From: Aquatica leii
Taxonomy: Eukaryota > Arthropoda > Insecta > Coleoptera > Lampyridae
Assembly: GCA_035610365.1 (NCBI GenBank)
Contig: CM069432.1
Coordinates: 188,527,027-188,591,026 of the forward strand
Reading direction: 5' to 3'
DNA: 64,000 nt
Below, in pieces: positions 1-11,334 of the stretch; position 1 is the stretch's first letter, and every line of letters starts with the position of its first letter. A program made the translations under genes and the position numbers. The notes beneath the pieces are model-generated. The model had not been told where the DNA came from. It made no database searches and was given only the letters and a program-made list of their open reading frames with translations.

Positions 1-80
1 TAAAATAACTAATTCAATTGAATGTTTTAGTATATTAGGTATGTACCTATATACCTATATAATTGTTTTTACTTTACAGT

Positions 81-1154
81 CACAGCCAAACATCGAGCAG
101 CTTTGATACAAAATAATGAATTATTAGGTTGTTATTTGCCACCAATTAATTTGAGCTCTGCATCGCATCCTATCCCAAGTAGCTCTAGAGAAAGTACTCC
201 AATTTCTGAGTTGCGATCTACCCCAGTTGCATCGAGGGAAACTAGTGCTGTTTTTAGAGAAGAAATAAGGAAATGTGGGTACCCTTGAATTGCAAAGTTT
301 CTACCAATTAACATTCTTAATTTTTTAAAGGCAAAACAGCACCATGGTTTAATCCTAGCCCAGGTAGCTCTAGAGGGAGTACTCCAGGTTTCGAGGCTCG
401 ATCTACAATAACTGATACTTTGGAGGAAAATAGTGCTGTGTTTTTAGAAGAAATAGGAAAATGTGGGTACCCCTGAATCACAAATTTTCTAGGAGTAACC
501 TTTGTTAATTTTTTTAGGCAAAACATGTGAAACGAATTCTGGAAAATATTTAAATTTGTTATCTACCCTTCTTGAGCAAAATAAGGAGATATTAGCTATT
601 CTAAGAAACCAATGTCACAGTTTTCCACAAATTACACCGACATCATTAGGACTTCCGGTGGAATTTCCAATAAAGTCTTTGGAAGACTTAGCAGGCGTTG
701 AAGATTATTTGGAAAGCCAAGGTAACAACGACAAATTGGTAAGTAAGCTCTGCATTATGTTAAGCACTTAATTATATTGTCTATTTTTGTAGTCTGTGTA
801 TTTAGCAACTTTAGATAAGACAAGCTTGACCAAGTATCCACAAATGCTGTCTTGAGATTTTGTTTGTCGTATGAGGTAGCCAAGGAATTCAGTTTTTAGG
901 AACTAGAAATCAGAAAAAAGCTTTTAACACTTATCGATTAAAGAAAACCATTGTTGGTAAGCATTTCTGTTGGTCAAGAATGTTATTAAAGATACCTACA
1001 TATTTTAATATTTACAGCTGCTATAAAATCTGCCATCCCAAGTGCAACAAATAGGGAAGTCGACGATCAAATTAAAGCTTGGTTGAAGCGGTCCCCTAAA
1101 ACGTACGCATTGCAACAGCAAAAACTTAATAAACGCGGTGAAGATGGAGTATAA
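81..1154 (+). pseudogene. DUF4806-domain protein, spliced, frameshifted (5' end outside window)
   Basis: Five exons can be joined by GT-AG introns: 81-274, 331-462, 518-738, 793-956 and 1018-1154 (stop TAA 1152-1154). The phases agree, for example t|gc makes Cys at both of the first two junctions. Exons 1 and 2 encode a repeated Ser/Thr-rich module (SSRESTP / SSRGSTP, then SAVFREEI / SAVFLEEI). Exon 3 carries the conserved start of DUF4806 (LPVEFPIKSLEDLAGVEDYL). Exon 4 continues it (EVAKEFSF, then QKKAF in a shifted frame) but needs two frame changes, near 815-825 and near 897, so the copy is broken. Exon 5 gives the basic tail (IKAWLKRSPKTYALQQQK). DUF4806 proteins are common in insects and often sit beside transposases; their function is unknown. 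The overlap with the transposase start suggests both belong to one element. Confidence 0.65.
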
Positions 1155-3198
1155 AGTCTGTGTTGGAAAGCGGCAGTTCTACCGAAGACGACAGCAAATT
1201 AGAAGTAAGATTTTAAATTCTGTAAATGACGATTCCGTCATTTCTAATGTTAACTGTAATGAATCGAAAAACATTGAGAAAAGTAGTTCTGATTCTAGTT
1301 TACCAAATGCTAATGTTAATAACTTTAATGACACTACTTTAATGTTATGTTCTAATCCTGTTAAGAGCAGTACTGATAACGAATATGCTGTTTTGAATTT
1401 AAATATTAATTGTCAACAACATTGTTCTCAACCTGTTAGTCTTCTGCACGAAGAAGATAATAATATTAATTTAAGTGAAAAACTAAAACATTGGGCCGTA
1501 ACTTCAGGTATTGCGCGTAATAGTTTAACAAGTTTGCTGCATATTCTTGCTCTTTATCATTCAGACCTGCCACTAGATTCACGAACTTTATTATGGACAC
1601 CCACCAGCATGAAAATTACTCATTTGCAGACAGGGACTTATTGTCATATTGGACTTACCAATTCTCTCGAAATTTTTCTTGCCAATAATCCAAAATTTAA
1701 AAAAAAGGAATTAGAATTATTATTTAACATCGACGGTTTACCATTGTACAAGAGCAGTAACAGTCAACTTTGGCCTATTCTGTGTGTAGTGAGTAATTTT
1801 GACAGTACTCCCTTTACAGTAGGAGTTTTTTTCAGCAAGTCTAAACCTAAATCACTTCATCAGTTTTTAAATGAGTTTGTTCTGGAGCTTAAAGTCCTAT
1901 TGACGAAAGGGATTGTTTTTAATGAAAAAACTTATAAAATTATTATTAAAGCTTTCATCTGTGATGCTCCTGCTCGCGCGTATGTAAAACGTATCAAGTC
2001 TCATAATGGGTACAGTTCATGTGAAAAATGTATAGAGAGCGGCGATTACTATGACAAAAAGCTAATTTTCAAATCGATTTCGGCACTTAAACGGACTGAC
2101 GAAAGTTTTAGAAGTAAGTTAGATGAAGACCATCATTTATTAGGCGAAGTTTCACCTCTTGAACAACTGAATATAGGGATGGTTAGTCAATTTCCGATTG
2201 ACTATATGCATAATGTCTGTCTAGGTGTCGTTAGGAAATTGTTGAATTTGTGGATTGGAGGTCCTTTAGGTATTAGGTTGCGTAGTGCACAAGTAACAAA
2301 GTTGAGTGATTTACTAGTGAAATTCAGAAAATTTATACCTGTTGAGTTTAACAGGAAATCGAGGAGCTTAGCAGAAGTTGCAAGGTGGAAAGCAACGGAA
2401 CTTCGCACGTTTTTACTGTATTTAGGTCCTTTAGTGCTGAAAAGTAATATCGACATAGCAATATACGAACATTTCCTGTTATTGCATTGTGCAATTTCCA
2501 TAATGGTTTCCAATAAGCATTTAAAGAATTTTGGCTCCGATTTCACTGACACTCTATTGAAAACTTTTGTAACCCACTCTCCGAAGATATATGGAAACAG
2601 ATTTTTAATTTATAACGTGCATTATTTGAGTCATCTAAGTGACGATGTTCGTCTGTTTGGAGTCCTCGATAGTTTCTCCAGTTTTCCGTTTGAGAATTAT
2701 TTGAGCAAGCTTAAGCGCATGGTTAAGTCAACAACGAATCCGCTGGCGGAAATTTATAATAGATTAATGGAACGTAATAATTTGAAACCAGATATTGTAA
2801 ACACGGAATTCGAGCTAAAGTTTGAACATAAATCTGGACCTCTATTAAATATCCGTAATAGTTGTAAACAATACAAGAAATTAATCTGTAATAAATTAAC
2901 GCTGGCAGTGCAGTCTCACTCCAAAGCCGACTCTTACTGCCTTGTTCAAAATGATATTTTCAAAATACAAAACATTTTAACATCTAATGACGGAGTAATA
3001 CTAGTAGGGCAAAGATTAACCAACCCTAGCCCTTTGTACATATATCCTATAAACTCAATGGAGTTAAATATATCGATTAATGATGATACGGATGAAACAC
3101 TACAAACGTGGAATTTATCTGAAGTTACAGCAAAATGCTTAGTTCTTCCCTTCGGCAAAAAATTTGTTAGTTTGCCAATTATACATACCCTTTGTTAA
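1144..3198 (+). CDS. Tnp2/CACTA-like transposase, 684 codons, intact
   Basis: This single open frame of 684 codons has no stop or frameshift. The first ATG is 1144 (a GTG lies two codons upstream); an upstream spliced start cannot be excluded. The N-terminal 110 residues are Asn/Ser-rich and low in complexity. From about residue 110 the protein resembles the Tnp2-like RNase H-fold transposases of CACTA elements: DGLPLYKSS followed by LWPIL, then KAFICDAPARAYVKRIKSH and a Cys pair in CEKC. The Asp of DGLP and of CDAPA are candidate catalytic residues. A later segment (FPIDYMHNVCLGVVRKLL) matches the conserved D-x-MHN-CLG motif of this family, and SFSSFPFENYLSKLKR probably holds the acidic third residue. 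Such proteins cut and paste the element in the nucleus. Intactness contrasts with its broken DUF4806 neighbour. Confidence 0.75.
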   Translation: MEYKVCVGKRQFYRRRQQIRSKILNSVNDDSVISNVNCNESKNIEKSSSDSSLPNANVNNFNDTTLMLCSNPVKSSTDNEYAVLNLNINCQQHCSQPVSLLHEEDNNINLSEKLKHWAVTSGIARNSLTSLLHILALYHSDLPLDSRTLLWTPTSMKITHLQTGTYCHIGLTNSLEIFLANNPKFKKKELELLFNIDGLPLYKSSNSQLWPILCVVSNFDSTPFTVGVFFSKSKPKSLHQFLNEFVLELKVLLTKGIVFNEKTYKIIIKAFICDAPARAYVKRIKSHNGYSSCEKCIESGDYYDKKLIFKSISALKRTDESFRSKLDEDHHLLGEVSPLEQLNIGMVSQFPIDYMHNVCLGVVRKLLNLWIGGPLGIRLRSAQVTKLSDLLVKFRKFIPVEFNRKSRSLAEVARWKATELRTFLLYLGPLVLKSNIDIAIYEHFLLLHCAISIMVSNKHLKNFGSDFTDTLLKTFVTHSPKIYGNRFLIYNVHYLSHLSDDVRLFGVLDSFSSFPFENYLSKLKRMVKSTTNPLAEIYNRLMERNNLKPDIVNTEFELKFEHKSGPLLNIRNSCKQYKKLICNKLTLAVQSHSKADSYCLVQNDIFKIQNILTSNDGVILVGQRLTNPSPLYIYPINSMELNISINDDTDETLQTWNLSEVTAKCLVLPFGKKFVSLPIIHTLC

Positions 3199-3349
3199 TT
3201 ATTTTTATTTGTTTTTTTTTTATGTTTTTTACTTTCATTAATGAACATTAGGAACAATCGTGTAATGTGTTTTATTTTATATTTGTGCATGTTTTTTTAA
3301 TAAATACATTTCTAATATGTACTACATATTACTTGTATTATTTATTCAG

Positions 3350-3562
3350 CAACAATATAGAGCTAATATTCGAATTAATTAAGTCATTCGATACGTTTTA
3401 TTCACGTCGTTAATATTCGTTTGAATTACGTCAGCAAAAGACGTCGTAGAAGTGTGACATTTCAACGTGTAAAACTCGTAATATACACGTCTCAAAAACA
3501 CGTCTTTTGGTTGAAATATTACCAATCATTCACGTGTTTTTGACGTTTTTCTGTTTGCTGGG
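3350..3562. repeat. ACGT-rich subterminal zone and right terminus of the Tnp2-like element
   Basis: About eight or more ACGT tetramers fall within some 170 bases (contexts such as CACGTC, GACGTC, AACGTG, CACGTG, GACGTT), ending at GTTTGCTGGG (3553-3562). Clustered short motifs next to a terminus are what transposases of this kind bind. That these are binding sites is inference. Confidence 0.5.
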
Positions 3563-6500
3563 AATTCAATTAACATAATCAAATCATTATTATCCAAAAA
3601 TGACTGACATCTATATATTTTACTTATCGAGAAAAATTTTACTCAGGAGCCGCTATAAGTTCTCCGCTTTCACCGCTTGTAGCTAATATATTTATTAAAA
3701 AATTTTAGAAAACAGCTTTATCTACATTTTATCTAAAGCCCAAGTGCTGATATAGATACGTTCATAACACTTATGTCATTTGGCAAAATGGTCTTTCCGC
3801 GTTCAACGAATTTCTATGCCATTTAAACTCTACATCAAAATATTCGTTTTACTATGGAATTAGAAAGGAACTCCGCATCACCATTTTTATACGTTTTAGT
3901 TACTCGAAGTGAAGATGGATTATTATCAAATTCAGTCTATCGTTTTTGTCGTACGCTAAATTTCCCGTTCGTTCAAAAGGTTCCATTACATTTTCAAAAA
4001 ACCTTCTAGATTTCACTGACTTTTAATAATCTAATATCAAAAGCTGTCAAAAAGTATACTTTTGCTAATAAAATAAGATATCTTTAAAACCATTGCCTTT
4101 AGAATAATTACATGCTATTTCATTTCTATACAGAGTTTAATTCTAAGCCACATGTCAAATTCCAAATTAGGTGGTTCCATTACACAATCGAAATTTTTAT
4201 AGATACCTTAAATAATACTCAACCTTCTACCAAAATATCAGTTCAATACAAGCTTTTGTTTCTCAAAATCATGTCATTCTTTGAAATCATAAATTTAGAA
4301 GACACATTAAAAAAAATTAAAATTTCAACAATAAATAATAAGAAAGCGACAAAAAGAAAAGACACCAAAAAGCAGTTCTCAAAACCGTTTAAATTAAAAC
4401 AATATGTTTTATAAAAACTGACAGAATGTCCCTTCGAACTGCCCCACATCACTTTACTTTGTTTTTTTCAGTATTGAAATTTATAAATAAGGTGCTGCGG
4501 TGTGTTTGTTTTTTCTTACAGTTTGATATCATATCTAATTGTATTACAAATAGTCTATAAAATTAACGTTTTTGTAAATTTGGGTGCAAGAAGAAAAGAT
4601 ATGAAATCTGTGGGTCAGTTTGACAGTATCCTAGATTACACAATACATTTAACCAATAAGTTCAAACTTTACTCAAGCAAGCAATACCTTAATGTATATT
4701 AAACTTAACGTTCTAATAAATTAATATCGCTGACATTCGTTATAAAAATGTAATCAGAGTAAGCTACGTGTTAAACTAATACCAAACTGTAGGTAATACA
4801 CATTTGATTAATTCACCATTGTACAAGTCAGCAACATTTAGAAAATTTGTTAAGGCATTTTTTGAACAATTTTTTTGGGAGTTTTTTATTCTGTCGGTTT
4901 TTTATGGTGTTTTTTCCATAAGCTTTTTTCCTAGATAAAGTACATAGTATGTTTACAAATTTTCAAATCATTAATATCTAATATAAAATTTAGTAACAGA
5001 CATATCTAGTAAATACGTACAAACAAAAATATAAGTAATTTACATAAAATAATTTACATGAAATGGCAAATAAAACCGGAAAGTATTTGATAAAATGTCT
5101 TACAAAAGAATTTAATGGAGTAAAAGCATCAAGATAATTTAATGAAGCCGCCATTAAAGTATTTAAATATTTAAATCAAATAAAATCTTTTTAAGATTTC
5201 ACCACCACAGCGTGATATATCAAAGATCCTAATGAAAATGTTTTAGTTAAAAATAAAAATCCAATGGCAATTAAAAGGCGACACACCTTAAAATTTAGTT
5301 TACTTTAAGTTTTTCCTGCATGTAGTATGTATCTGCTAAATTTTGTTTTAGAATTTCAATGTAATCAGTACCCTTACTATAAAAACACTTGTAAATTAAG
5401 TTAATCTGAATTACATTCTACGTAACAAAATTCCGGGTTACAAACAAAATAGTATCCGTTTTCAAAGTGTTATTACGTTAGAGTTTGATGACTCCAATTT
5501 ACGTTAAATGTGAAGACCTGAGAAAATTATCATCACAATAAATAATGTAAATGCTAATGCTAAGTGTAAAATATATATATATATATCAAATTTTAGTTAT
5601 TTTATTTCCATAAAGTGTACTTTAACGTTTTGCTAGCAACGTACCGGAAATGTATCCCTTAATGGAATTTGGACGTAAAAGCCTTTACTTTTACCCATTA
5701 TTCCTGATTCATTTTAACTTTTTCTCATACCTTTTTACATTTACTTTTTAAACTAATTTCAACAAATTTATTTACCTAACATAAATTATTTGTTTCGTAT
5801 TGTCACTTAAAAGGAAAAAAATGACGTTCCAACTGTAAACAAGGTTTGAGTTTGCTCGTAATCTCGTAGATTTTTAAAATTGACACTGTTAAATAACGAT
5901 TGAAAGAACATTTTTGATTCAGCGGCAAAAAAATTAGCGAGTAAATTTAAATTCCGCTCCCGTTTAAGTTCAGTGGTTTTAATCAACCACTAACGTAACA
6001 GCTTCATTTATATTTTTGTCACGTAATTAGTATGAAGACAACCAGTAAAATAATAAATGTTTTCCGTTTACTAGTACAAAAATACGTTCAATAAATAGTT
6101 TTTTTTTGTTCGTTGCTTCGAGACCGTTGAATTGTTTTAGTAAATTCTTGTGTTTGTTTAAAGGTGAGAGTATACAAGAGCGTCCCTAAGTTCGTACCCT
6201 TTGAGAATAATAAATCATTCGGTAAGACCAATCCCCTACGAGACAAAGGCTTATACTACATTACATTACTTAAATCCACGACAGTGCGTTTCACAATCTC
6301 GGAGAGTTATAAAACTCAATTAGGGTATCCCCAACATGGTGAGGTTGATGACTTCGGACATGTTAGTTACTATAGCAACAGAAAAATTTGAAAATAAAAC
6401 AAAAGTTAGATAATCTCTATTAAAAATAATACGATATAAAGAAGTAGATAATCATAAATCATTGTATAGGAAACGTTTGACAAAGAACTGATAAGAAGTC

Positions 6501-7418
6501 AAGCGTGCAAAATGGAAATGCAGCAAGAAAGTAAGATAACTTAGGTCAACAACGAGAAATACTGTTAGAAATCCATCATCAACAAACAGCTTTGAATTTT
6601 AAATCATATCGCTAACTAATTTTCTTGCGATTGTTGATGTCGACGAGAAAGCAAAAACTTCGAAAACTTCATTAATAAAAGTTTGATTTTTTTGCTAAAT
6701 ATTGCAAAAAGTAATATCGGTCTAATCGACAAAAAACGTAATTAGAAAAGTTGGTCATGTGCAAATAAAACTCGATTCGATTTTATAGTTCGTAGAATGA
6801 AAAGCTTATTTCCGATTTAGTTTCGTATTAACTGTAAATGGCTATAAAAAATAACATTAGTAAAATCCTAAATGAAATTAATATTTTATGACAGTATGTA
6901 ACTCAACATCGGTAAAACAAAATAATATAGAATATAACGATTACGTTAAATTAACTGTTTGAATATGTATATTAACGTTAATCAATAATACAAATTACAC
7001 AATTTTGCTAATTAGAGTAACAAACGAATTATTTTTTATCAATAAGAAATTTTAAGTACAATTAAAAGTAATTCTTCTTTTAAAACCATTTTGTTTAATT
7101 TTGTTACTTTCATTACAAACTAACAATTATACAAAAACCAAAATTGCGTAAAGTGATGTATTGGAGTTGTTTTTCAAACAAGATCTACTGTTATCCTTCA
7201 TCGTGTTAACTAAGTTGTTGGTAAAACACTAATCAACACTGTCATTTAGAGCTCTTAAACTACAAAAAATTTAGAAAATTGATAATAAATAAGTGCTCTA
7301 CTAGTTAACCTAGATAGTTTTAAAGAGCAAATTCGGCTTGTCTGACTAACCAAAGTTGAACAGAATAAAGCGATACAATGGTGATAAATATTCAATACGA
7401 TCTATAGTTTGTTGAGTT
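3563..7418. other. AT-rich sequence, no gene recognised
   Basis: Only short reading frames of low-complexity composition occur. One slightly richer stretch at 6164-6391 is open for 75 codons (starting GTG) and is preceded by an AG, but it has no recognisable domain and no confirmed donor, so it is not called a gene. A short TA run lies near 5570-5586. Confidence 0.5.
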
Positions 7419-7426
7419 ACTGAGAC

Positions 7427-7593
7427 CAGTGACGGATGATGCAATTAGGAAGCCTGAGGCTTAACATGAATTTGTTTATTTTAAGGTAAAATATGCTATG
7501 TTCAAAAAAGAATAGACTCTTAGTTTTTGAGACCGGTGCTAGTTGGAGGTCACATACATGCGCCTCTTACGCCTGTGCGATAATCGGCCACTG
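7427..7593. mobile_element. hAT-type MITE, 167 bp, with 8-bp target duplication
   Basis: The ends are imperfect inverted repeats: CAGTGACGGAT on the left and, inverted, CAGTGGCCGAT on the right. The flanks are ACTGAGAC (7419-7426) and ACTGAAAC (7594-7601), an 8-bp duplication with one mismatch. CAGTG-type ends with 8-bp duplications are the signature of the hAT superfamily. No coding sequence is inside, so it is a non-autonomous copy. Confidence 0.85.
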
Positions 7594-7601
7594 ACTGAAA
7601 C

Positions 7602-9183
7602 TATAATTAAACAAATGCAAGTCACAGCTAAAAAAATGATTTTTATTTTTATTCATTGTTAAAACATTATATATCTCAGTTGGTTTATCATAGACTATGT
7701 AAATAGCGCCTCTTTTATTAACTCAAAATAATGTTTAAACTCAGTCTGTGTTTTTAGCACAGTTAACTTTATTCAATGTAGTATAATTGTAATTTACTTT
7801 AATAACCTAAAATGCTAAAGCTTGTTGCGAGTTTTTTTTTTAATGTAATAGGTTTTTTGTTGGACCAACCAATTATAGCTAGAGGAGTCAAGATGTAACA
7901 TTCCTATAAGGAATGATGAAGGAATATCTACAAATATTTTTAAGGTTATGTGGTCATAAAACCATTTTGAAGTGATATGTACCCGTTTATATTGATTTCC
8001 TAGCATATTTGTACGCCTCGATATTACTTACCCCTTTAGTAAATCAGTAAAAAAAATCGTCGCAGACAGGATTCGAAACTATATTATATTAAATTGGTGA
8101 ATTTATTTTAAATTACAAACTAAATATCTGATAAACTGTTAATGTTAGAATTTTTTTTATTTGAAGAAATTGTTAGAAAGAATTATCTCTATAAGAAACT
8201 GTAAAAATAATTCGAATAATTTACATACGTACAAAATTATATAAGAAAAACTGCTAACAACACGATAGATTACCCAATTTTCATAGCAAAATGTAAGCAA
8301 TATTGACTTATTCTAACTAGGTAACACTATCACAACAAACATTTCGTGTCAAAATTTAAAAAGATAAGAAAAACTTCAAGTAGAACAACCAGTCTTAATC
8401 AATACTTCCATCACAATAAAGTTTTGGATTGTAACAGTAGCGCAAATGTTGTTATTCAACAGCTGGAATTTTTATAATGAAATAATAATATAAGTATCTA
8501 TATAAACAAAGCCTCCCTCCTTAAGCAATATAAAAACTCCATTTTAACTAAAAAAATTCTTAAAACTAATAAAACATTTTGATAATACGTAAAAGTTTAC
8601 GATTATAAAAAAAATGAATAAAATCATAAAAAACGTGTTTTTACTTGTCACTGTATATTGTCATTTATATTATTGTGAAAACAGAATTGACGGATTTTAG
8701 TTTTGTTGGCTCGTTCTAGTTGCAGCAAATAGTGTTTGTTTGGCAGTTTTTAAAAGAGTTTAAGCTTTTACCATTTTTTATGAATAAATTCTGTTTTTAT
8801 AGAAATAATATGCGTTTTTAAACACAGATTTAATAAATAGAAGTACATATTAACGTCATTAACACTCAAACTTATTAAAACAGAAAAACAAACATTGAAA
8901 CTTTACAAACATTTGCACCGGTACAAATATTTTTGTTTCATTATACGTAAAGGTAAATAAATAAGTTTTAACAGTGGTATATAAGTAGTATTTAAATTAT
9001 TTTGTGTGGTCGTTTAAATTATAAAATAAACAAACAAAATGTTAAGAAAGGAAATTTTCCGAATAATTATGCACAACCCATTATAATACGCAAATATAGT
9101 ACAAGATTAATAAGTAACATCAAATTAAAAGGTTTTTTCGCAAGTACAAAAAAAAATTGTGTGTGTCAGCTCCGACGCACGAC
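7602..9183. other. AT-rich sequence, nothing recognised
   Basis: No gene, repeat boundary or conserved motif that I can support. The small open frames here have the Lys/Asn/Phe-rich composition expected of random AT-rich DNA. Confidence 0.5.
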
Positions 9184-10093
9184 TGGAGTTTACTCCTTAA
9201 GTTCGATAGTCTAACCAGACGCAAAAAGAGTTTATTTACCAACTTTAAGAAAATTGATAAAAAAATGTTTTTATAAACATTTTTTTAAAATTATTATAAT
9301 AAATTTGTTATTTAAAATATAATATTATCTTAATAATTAACAAAAATGGTTATAAAAAGATAATTATGTCACTAAATCTTTTACGTACAATAATAAATAG
9401 TACATGAAAATTATTTAAATAAGCTAAAAAATAACTTTTCGAAAGAAAATTTTATGAAAACATTATTATAATGAAAAAATATTGTCGATTTTTCTGATAA
9501 TATTATCAAATTATTGACTAGAATTGTTAATATTTAAAAATTATTCATAAAATAAATCATAATAACCTGGAAGAATTTATAGACATCGACAAAAAAATTA
9601 ATTTTTGGTTAAGTTAGAAATTTTCTATTTTATGTGGATGCGCTCGATAATTCATATTGGGTTAATTATTATCTAATTTTATGTGTTGTTCTCAAATATA
9701 TATTTATATGAACTACATCGATAATTATTAAAATATTTAACAAATACAAATTGCACATGCTCATACATATAATACATGAATTATAATGCAGCCACGTGTT
9801 TGTTAGATGTTCCGGCAATATCATCTACACCTCTTTCTGCCATAGTTATTTGAAAATACTTTCAGTTCACTTTAGCGGAACACAATGATAAAGATTAAAA
9901 CTTCACAATAACAATATTAATTATCGATATTTATAATAAAAACAGCAATATAAGTATGTCGACACTGAGTTGCGCGACATAGGATGCGCACCAAAAACGT
10001 AACGAGGTCATTCATCGATAGATTTTACTCCCCAAATTTTTCTCATACCGGGCCCCTTATATATGCAAATCGATTCTTAAGGAGTAAACTCCA
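9184..10093. repeat. Inverted-repeat pair about 890 bp apart (possible TIR element)
   Basis: TGGAGTTTACTCCTTAAG at 9184-9201 recurs as its exact reverse complement at 10076-10093, each followed inward by a TCGAT-containing stretch. The outer half is itself a palindrome (GGAGT..ACTCC). A third, weaker relative occurs inside near 10023-10035. This could be an old terminal-inverted-repeat element, but no target duplication is visible and the interior (9202-10075) is non-coding AT-rich DNA. Confidence 0.4.
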
Positions 10094-11334
10094 AAAATAT
10101 TCTACTCAACGCAGATGTTAAAAGTAGACTATGATCGATTTTTGGTAAACATCACAAATTTGCTAAAACTAAATCAGTGCAATCTTTATTATTTGAATTT
10201 GATCCGTAACTTCTAAAGATGCAACCAGATCTGCAAACAGATGCAACGCCACAAAGTAAGAATAAAATACAGCAGTTGCTTACATCACAAACAACCTTTG
10301 TTTACCTTTAACGTCATTAAATGTAATATACGAAGTGAAGAAAAAAGTATGTCTTGAATTGTTGAATACTTCCAAACACACGAGGTCAATATTCGTAATG
10401 AACTGAAACGTTTAATAAACTAATAAAAAATTGATATTTTCATTTTCTCATTTAAAATAAGACTAAACATTTCAAAAGATTCCAACTAAGTGATATTAAA
10501 ATGCCAAACAAGAATGGAAATTTAAAACAACTATAAACAGAATAAGTAGAAATACAAAAGATAAAACTGACTTTACTCTCTATAAATATGAATGCTCTGT
10601 ACACATTTTAAGTATGCATTTTAGAAATTTAATATTCTTAGTAGACATGAGTACCTAGTTTGAATGTAAGAAAATTCTTGAAATGTTTAAATGTAATAAT
10701 AATGTTTGAAATTATTACTTCTATATGTAAGCAGATTAAGGTACATCGTATAACCTTACATATCTTGTTGTTATTGCAATCGATACATATTTTCATTTAA
10801 CACAAAATAATTATGATTTTTTAATACCTCACATACTAATTAAAATAAAAGATTACCGCTAATGAATTAGTTGAAAGTGAGATGTTATAAACTTCCAAAT
10901 AACAGCGTATTACACGTTTCATTTATATAGATTTTATCACAAACTCTATGTTCTTAAAGTGTAAAATTCTACGTAAATTAAAACCATGGATTTCAATAAA
11001 TTTATTTCTAGAATTAGAAAAAACAAGTGGTTTTTTTCTTAGTTTTTACAAAGTTTCAAATTTAACCATACTGCTATAAATTCAGAAACCCAGAAAATTC
11101 TGTACATAGCAACGCAAGTATAATAAAAGTTCCAAATTTTAAATCTATGTAAAACGCTAAAAACCCAAATGGAACAAAAACAAAAACAATGTAAAACAAA
11201 TCTTAATAAAAAGCAGATAAGGTAACACACTGTTGCAAACTTAAAAACATAATTTTATTTGGACTATTTTACACGATTATGTATGTAACTAATTTTACTA
11301 AAACTAAAACACAACATGATACACTCTAGAAGTT
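10094..11334. other. AT-rich sequence, nothing recognised
   Basis: No coding signal or repeat boundary seen. It probably belongs to the oaf locus (downstream or intron), but the oaf 3' exons were not located. Confidence 0.4.

Larger units (their letters stand above)
1..3562 (+). mobile_element. 3' part of a two-gene DNA transposon (Tnp2/CACTA-like, with DUF4806 gene)
   Basis: The left end lies outside the window. Inside are a DUF4806-type gene and, overlapping its stop by a few bases in another frame, a long transposase ORF. After the transposase stop a stretch rich in the tetramer ACGT runs to the sequence GTTTGCTGGG at 3553-3562, which I take as the right terminus (inverted form CCCAGCAAAC). 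Subterminal arrays of short repeats are typical of CACTA/EnSpm elements; assignment to that superfamily is inferred from the transposase and this architecture. The target duplication cannot be checked because the other end is missing. Confidence 0.6.

Noticed and set aside
4112..4414. 100-codon Lys/Ile/Phe-rich frame
   Set aside because: Composition is that of random AT-rich DNA and no domain is recognisable; an overlapping frame on the other strand is equally long.
6164..6391. 75-codon plus-strand frame with balanced composition
   Set aside because: It starts with GTG, has no recognisable domain, and no convincing donor or partner exon; mentioned only in the gap description.
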